Shown here: piece by piece, positions 58,301 through 64,000 of the stretch
Position numbering within the stretch: the first letter of the stretch is position 1
How the letters are laid out: each line of letters begins with the position of its first letter
Assembly: GCA_963969395.1 (NCBI GenBank)
Contig: OZ017804.1
Coordinates: forward strand, 16,492,001 to 16,556,000
Direction: 5' to 3'
Length of the DNA stretch: 64,000 nucleotides
Origin: Pseudoscleropodium purum
Taxonomy: Eukaryota; Streptophyta; Bryopsida; Hypnales; Brachytheciaceae
Notes under the pieces: generated by a model
The model's database searches: none
What the model was told of the DNA's origin: nothing
Seen by the model: only the letters and a program-made list of their open reading frames with translations
Translations under genes and position numbers: made by a program

Positions 58301-61137
58301 GGTTTGTCACTGTCGGGTGGTAGATACAAGTCCAACCTAACCATCATTGTCAATGACAGAATTATTGGGCAGAAAGCACCAGCAACAGATGAGAATGAAT
58401 ATTACCAAGCGACTAAATGGAAGGGGTAACGAAGTATTAGACTCCTGACAAGTCATATACTGAAAGCGCAACAAAAATAAGCTCTCTAACCTGTTTCGAG
58501 GTTGACCTCCATATACAACACTTCGATGTACACGCGGGTCAAAAAAATAGAAGTATCCCACTGCAATTATGAGGAGGCTCATTTGAGATTAATCAAAGCT
58601 CAGAAACATAGTGTAGTGAAGTGCCTCCTTACAACGCGACAGGAAATAACCAACCCCATAGAAAGAGCACGTGCTTCGTTGACAAACAACACAATGCCCC
58701 CAGCAGACTCACGATACATATACTTCCTACCACCTGTAACTGTGGTCATAACAAGTGGCAGTACTACAGTGTTTCTTCCACTTAGTGTAAGCCACACTAA
58801 TTCAAACTCCGAGAGTTGCGGGTCAATCATCTAGTGTACACATATTTTGAAACGAATCACTTCATCAAACGCTTTTAACGCTCCTATGCTTGAGTGACAC
58901 AATGCTCCTCCACATTATTTTAGAGATGACACTGAATATAGTTAACAAGGTAGTGTGATAGCAAGGTCCTAATAGGATTCATGCAATCACCGACATTGGT
59001 GAATTCGGAGGCCCAAAAGGTTGAGAGTGGACCAATAAATAAGAGCAAAGTTGGCAAATTCACCCTGCATAAAGCCTGGCATAAGAAAGCCTGCGTAAAG
59101 ACTGAGTCGGATGAACTTGCTAAACCATCGCGTTCCAATTCTGTTACATGAGACCAAGCCACATCATTAACGCATACTAAATGACAGACACAAAGGAGAC
59201 AACAAAAATACAAAGTTAATCGTCAAAACCTTCCAAATCAATTGACAATAGAGTTATCGCTCAGACCATCCCTTGTTATTCCACCTTGTGTTTTCCCTTT
59301 CATGTCTTAAGAGTATAAGTATGTGTAAGCAGTTCACGGATCAAAACTCCCTACATTATTGAAAGGACAACAAAATTACTAAAATTTGTTTACAATTTTG
59401 TACAGAGATGAAGTAGTCAACCGATTGAGAAAAAGCCGCTAAAATCTTAGGAACATAAAAAGAAAGGAGAAGATACTGAAGAGACGCCTACTTACCCGAG
59501 CAACTTCAATAGGGTGATAGCTAATCGGGTAATCAAGAAGGTCTCAGAGGCCGCGTGGTGCGTAAACTCCCTCAGAGAACCTTGACGATGAGGACCATTG
59601 CCATCAATTTTACTAAAGTCCGAAATGGTCTTGCGCCGCCGGTACTCTGTTCCAGTTCTAGGATTCTGCTCAAGCATGTACGTGATTGCCAAGATTTCAA
59701 TGACAGCGAGAAAGAAAAGAGGTTTCACAGAATGAAAGAAATTAAATGAATGAATGAAAGAAGACATCAAGTGTGCGAGGATTCGTTCCCCACCCATTCC
59801 AATACAGTGGATGTCGACGTTTACTGCACTACCCAAGGTACACTCTCTGTCAACCTTGGTCTTCCAGAGACTTCACACTACATAGCGTCCCGTTCGAATG
59901 ACGTCGAACTAAAATCCGGAGAGCTATTCGCGATTGTGATGTAATAAGAATATCCTACCTACTAAATTAGGAACGTTACAAAGTTCAGAGGAAGTTAGAG
60001 CAACGACGGTAGACCAGATGTAGGCGCTTCCCCTCCGATTAAAACATATAAACTGCATGAGCAGACTCATGTACTTCATGGCGGTCTTTAAATCGGAAAT
60101 CGTCCCATTAACAATCCCTACTAGGCTAAATAAAGAAGAAATTAGTTGTTAATCTGAGTATGCTCTACTGTAGATCCTGCGATCTTCGCGGTAATCATTG
60201 AAATTTCCTTCTAAGCCAGAAGTCCCAAATTATCAAGAACTGCCGACGCCGTCTGTCTATTCATGCCAATAACGCCCTCTCTAACGCGCTCATCATGCAA
60301 AATTACATAACCACACCGCCTCAGGATTATTCTTTTCTCTTCACTGCCGAGAATGTGCTTCTCCAGCTAATTGCTTCAACATTTCCTCCAAGGCATTATT
60401 CCTAACCGTCACTAACGAAGGGCAAGACAGACTAATACCACAAGCTCCATAGCTATCGAATGCTGCATCTTGCGAGTGCCTCCTCCAGTTGCAGATCTTT
60501 TCAAGACAGCATGTCTAGGAATGATGCTAAACTCCACGACTACGACAGCTTTCTCTGTCCTGAGAATTAATTTTCCCTATACTTTTAAAAATGCGTCAAC
60601 ATTCCCTCCAAAGGCATCATTCCTCGCCGTTACTAACGAAGGCTACTGCAACTCAATATTGAATGCTACAATCAACGATTACTTCCATCGGCAGGTCTTC
60701 GCAAAAGAGCGTGTCCACGAGCTATGCACTGTGAAGCTTACGATCCTAAACGACATAACCAAACAGCTTGCTCTGACCTCGAGAATTTTTTTTCCCTTTC
60801 CCTTTCCCTTTTTAATAAATGCGTCAACATTTCCTCCAAAGAAATTGCCGTGTCCAGGAGCAAAGCAACAACCAATTCAAACTGCGCTGCATTCCCATAC
60901 CCGTTGCGACACCAGTCTCGGCGTGGCTCCAGTGGTAACAGCATCCGATTTAAACCGCGACGCTGGTGTCAACCTGTGGCTGCTGCTTACTAACACCTCC
61001 CCGCCATCATGCAGCTGCAACAACTTGTGGTTGCTCCCCGACGACGCCACCTCCCGCTGCTGCTCCATGTCCACCACCACACTCCCTCCTCCTCCCCCAT
61101 GCAGCATCGTCAAAAACGCGTCTCCTCCGAGAGGCAT
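55331..61137 (-). CDS. ICME: Isoprenylcysteine alpha-carbonyl methylesterase (ICME), 12 exons
   Basis: Membrane-linked alpha/beta-hydrolase that removes the C-terminal methyl ester from prenylated proteins; Arabidopsis ICME modulates ABA signalling. Exons (minus): 61137-60901, 59665-59496, 59140-59064, 58560-58491, 58336-58256, 58156-58082, 57747-57646, 57465-57322, 56645-56580, 56381-56238, 56009-55919, 55495-55331. All joins are GT/AG and in phase, giving 473 aa against about 427 in Arabidopsis. A hydrophobic segment spans about 137-170. The oxyanion region is VTGGAW (205-209). The catalytic triad is Ser278 (GQSAGAH), Asp381 (GTGDYSIP) and His413 (DKTHTDLF). The C-terminus [14 protein letters not shown]...SPF is typical. 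Exons 2-12 are secure. Exon 1 (79 codons) is inferred from phase and GC-rich frame only, and its start could be further upstream (in-frame ATG at 61551). One acceptor (GAGTAG, exon 8) has a weak pyrimidine tract. Confidence 0.92.
57136..57280. repeat. Pair of recurrent end motifs in an ICME intron
   Basis: The intron between exons 8 and 9 carries CTAAAGGGGTTAA (57136-57148) and TTTAACCCTTAACGCCTAA (57262-57280), in the orientation opposite to that expected for the two ends of one element. They may be remnants of two insertions. Confidence 0.45.
60330..60860. repeat. ~220-bp degenerate tandem repeat in ICME intron 1
   Basis: The block GCGTCAACATTTCCTCCAA occurs at about 60374, 60594 and 60822, spaced 220 and 228 bp. 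Copies 1 and 2 also share GGCATnATTCCT and CGTnACTAACGAAGG. Copies 2 and 3 share a GAGAATT(T)n-CCCT lead-in. The plus frame 60470-61207 runs through this repeat and antisense to ICME exon 1, and is not treated as a gene. Confidence 0.75.
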
Positions 61138-61184
61138 CCCCGCCTCCACAGCAGCAGCCAACTCCTCTTCCTTCGCCAACACTC

Positions 61185-61334
61185 TCACGTCATCACCAAC
61201 AATTTGAAACCCGATCTCCGCGACGCGTCGCCCGTGTCCCACGCCCGCACCGCTCGCGTTGCGACACCACAGCCGCACCGACGCACGTCCACGGCTCCCG
61301 GCAGCAGCAGCAGGGCCCTCGGATGATCCGCCAT
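61185..61334 (-). promoter_or_regulatory. Possible upstream ORF in the ICME leader
   Basis: A 49-codon frame starts MADHPR at 61334 and stops at 61185, 48 bases before the chosen ICME start at 61137 and in a different frame. If the transcript starts upstream, ribosomes meet this ATG first, which would lower ICME translation. An AACCCTAA telo-box-like motif on the minus strand at about 61391-61398 could mark the region near the transcription start. Confidence 0.35.
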
Positions 61335-61559
61335 GCTCCCGCTTCGGCGACGTCGCTGCACCGCGAAACTGTCCGGGGGAGGTGACGACACGGCAGTTAG
61401 GGTTTCCACCAGGCTGCAAGGACGACGCGTTCCATGAAGAAACGGTCCTACGGACCAATGCAGGCCACCACTGCTGAGGACCAACAAACTGGGGACCGAA
61501 CTGGGGACCGACCAAGGGACGGACCCGGGGAAGTCGAATGGTCTTCCACATGGTCGAAC

Positions 61560-64000
61560 TTGGGTCTTGGGCCTTCCTAATCTTGCCACCCAGGGTCTTA
61601 ATTAGGAGGACTACTGCATCTCATACATGGACTAATAACAGAAGGTAAGGTAGAGAGTGTTTGTGTTGCAGGTTTTTTGTGAACTTGGCTGTGCAAGGAT
61701 TGCCCGTTGCAGAGAAAGGCATGTGCCTTGGCTTGTGGAGGATGTTGAGGGAGCTGTGGTGTAAAGGACATGCCAGGCGACGACATGTGGCGCAGAGGTA
61801 AAGTGACCAATGGAACAGTAGCCACACAAATTTGGAAAGGTCCGTCATGGGATTGCCATAACATTTTTTCAGCACAGTCAGTGGCAGTACTGTCTGGATG
61901 TTATAACTTACCGAAAGGTGACATTGTTTCCATGCTCTTTTCTCTTCATTTGTCCAGCCCTTTTGGCTTGGTTGTTTGTTGTTGGGTTTTTCTTAATGCA
62001 ATGGCTTGCCATTTTCTTTTTTTTTAAAAAGGTGGCATTACGAACCCTGAAAAAGGTGGCATTTGAGGTCAATCCTTAGAGGCCTACCTAGCCCAAATTT
62101 GGATTTTGAATTTTTCAGGATTTTTTTTAGATGGGCATTATGTAGCTTGTTCAAATGGTCAATCAATGGTGGGCTTCTGCCCTTCTGTTTGCCCTTGGCA
62201 AGGCAATGGGCTTGCAATCTTAAAACTACTATTCAAAAAAATTCACCAAATGAATTGAGAGAACTGGACTAGTATAATAAAAGGTGGGTGGGTGGGAGGT
62301 GGGGGTAATTGATACTTAGTCTAAGTTGGAAGATTTTAAGTGATGATGTTATAGAAAGATTTTCAATAAAAACACTGATGGTTTTTTGTTTTTTTTAATT
62401 TTGTTGAAAATCTTCCTACAAGGTCACACAAAAAGTCATTGTAAAATTTCTTCCAATTGGAAGAACACTTAAATGCCCTATATTGTTATACATTCAAATG
62501 GATATTCACTATGGATAAATAATTGATTAGTGTGAAAAGTAACATGGCCAATCTAACAACGCCACCCTTTAATATTACAAATGAAACAATGCCTCCACTA
62601 GATAGTATATTCTTGTGATAAATAGTTTAAACCATATACTAAACAACCATTTGGATGTAGTGCTAACCAATAGTGTAAAATGAGTCATCAATTCATTTCA
62701 TTTCCTCAAATGCCAATTCAAATTAAAAATTTAGACAAATTTCAAGTAAAACTTCACAAAATAAACTATCCAAACATATTAGTGAAAATGAATTAATAAT
62801 TATAGTTAAAGAACTAACAATATTGGGTGATTTAACTCAAACTCTCCCCAACTTAAGACAAGGGATGAAGTAGCCCCCCCCCAAACCACCATCATCACTC
62901 AAAGTACACCTCCAAAATCAAAATGTACCTATGTGGAAGAAAGTTTACAAATTCAAAACCTCCACCCAAAAAATTTTAGACCCTCCATAACTTTCACATA
63001 CAATATCCAAATGCAGTGTTCTTTGATGCATTGAAACCTCCTTTCACTTGCCACCAAGAAATTCAAGTATGAAAATTGAACCAGTCCAATAATATTAACT
63101 AGGCACAGTAGAAGTAAGTGGTGTTTTTCTGGGGTGCCCACATTACAGGTACATGGAAGTCATTAAGGAAGATGGCTGCTACTCCTGCTTTCTGTATGAG
63201 TTTGGTGTGGTGGATGCATCCATGAACAACTAAACTCTTGTTTTGATTGAAAGCGAGATTTAATTGGATGAAGATTTAATTTGCAAAAAGCCACAAGAAG
63301 ATGCTGCTCATACTTGTGTTTAGAATTCAGTGGGTGTTTGGTACAATTAAAGGATGCATCCATGCACATGCATGCGGGTTGGTTTGAATTGAAAGCCAAA
63401 TTGTGAATATCATTTGTTTCATTTGAATAATAAAAATGAAAATGAAAATGAATATCATTTGATAGGCCTCTCGAACAATTCATGATAGTCTTGTCACAGT
63501 CATATTTTGGGGACCTCAAGAAGCCAAATTAGAGAGGTCAAGGTGTTCATGCATCATACAACAATTAGTGCAATCAATGACATCAAGACTTCTTTTTTTT
63601 TTCTATATTTCATGAAGTATCAAAGTGGCGATATAAAATGTTCTAGTAGTGCTCCAAATTTCAATATGATTCACATTCACATTTTGGATAGAAAATATCA
63701 CATTTACATAGATCACATGTCCATAATTCTCATTTACATCCACAATTTGATGATTTCATCCAAGACTTTTTTTTAATTTGAAGTCTAATAGTGAAAAACT
63801 TCAAGGTTTGTTACCATTTTTAAGCCAAATTATTTTTTTCTAGTGCAATCTAGCAACAAAAAGCCAAAAAAAAGTCTTGAGTGAGATGCCTCTACCTTGC
63901 AATGCAAAAGGCAAAAGCCAAAATAGTTGACAAGGATCAAACAAAGTTGACAAAACACTAATTGATTACTTGCCTTGCTTCTATATGTGCCTAATATAAC
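61560..64000. other. Intergenic sequence to the window end, no gene seen
   Basis: Composition is balanced to about 62030, then AT-rich. Overlapping frames at 61598-61875 (minus) and 61770-62027 (plus) have no known domain. A C run occurs near 62875. Two segments at about 63211 and 63353 share GGATGCATCCATG and GATTGAAAGC/AATTGAAAGC, a diverged local duplication. A (GAAAAT)n run is at 63434-63450. Confidence 0.4.

Noticed and set aside
60470..61207. 245-codon plus-strand ORF
   Set aside because: It runs through a degenerate intronic repeat and then antisense to the GC-rich ICME exon 1. Its composition (Pro, Ser, Thr, Cys) is the mirror of that exon, and no domain is recognised.
1..64000. tRNA, rRNA or CRISPR features
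   Set aside because: No tRNA B-box with matching acceptor stem, no rRNA segment and no regularly spaced identical repeats with unique spacers were seen by eye. A tRNA covariance search was not possible here.

Overview
The window looks like nuclear DNA of a land plant, most likely a non-seed plant such as a moss. The evidence is: spliceosomal genes with 2 to 12 exons whose proteins match plant-specific families; two predicted plastid transit peptides; short plant-type telomere motifs (TTTAGGG); and very AT-rich gene-poor DNA around moderately GC-rich exons. The placement as a bryophyte is an inference from gene spacing and base composition. No organelle, bacterial or viral coding sequence was recognised.

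Seven protein-coding genes are supported. Exon joins were worked out by hand from GT/AG sites, phase continuity and conserved protein motifs. (1) 355-1935, minus: plastid-targeted aldo/keto reductase, 2 exons. (2) 17316-20382, plus: F-box/kelch protein of the Arabidopsis At1g55270 (SAGL1) type, 4 exons. (3) 28720-29265, plus: small Pro/Ser-rich type I membrane protein, function unknown. (4) 35625-37079, plus: plant universal stress protein, 4 exons. (5) 45308-47126, plus: TTC1-type TPR co-chaperone-like protein, 5 exons. (6) 48602-52175, plus: beta-carbonic anhydrase, 7 exons. (7) 55331-61137, minus: isoprenylcysteine alpha-carbonyl methylesterase (ICME), 12 exons. Genes 5-7 form a gene-rich right-hand block. 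The genes share no obvious pathway and are independently transcribed; nothing suggests a cluster or operon.

The long AT-rich spaces (about 2.1-16.5 kb, 22-28 kb, 30-34 kb, 37-44.6 kb, 52.2-55.3 kb, 61.6-64 kb) hold no convincing genes. They do contain structured repeats: a CACTA-like candidate (7591-10770) carrying a nested MITE and lying between two arrays of the same ~78-bp minisatellite; a 265-bp GC-rich hAT-like MITE with an 8-bp target duplication (30198-30462); a Stowaway/mariner-like element (32508-33099); a 146-bp near-perfect foldback (33777-33922); two elements bounded by inverted TTAACCCC motifs (2407-3046; 25474-26692), the second with a diverged relative at about 53.7-54.6 kb; a 28-bp tandem array in exact register; and several TATCC/TATTC arrays.

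The least expected local structure is in intron 1 of the carbonic anhydrase gene: the 3' end of exon 1, with its splice donor, is tandemly repeated inside the following intron. No clearly new multi-gene system was found. The most novel material is the set of non-autonomous repeat families and the intronic exon-end duplication.
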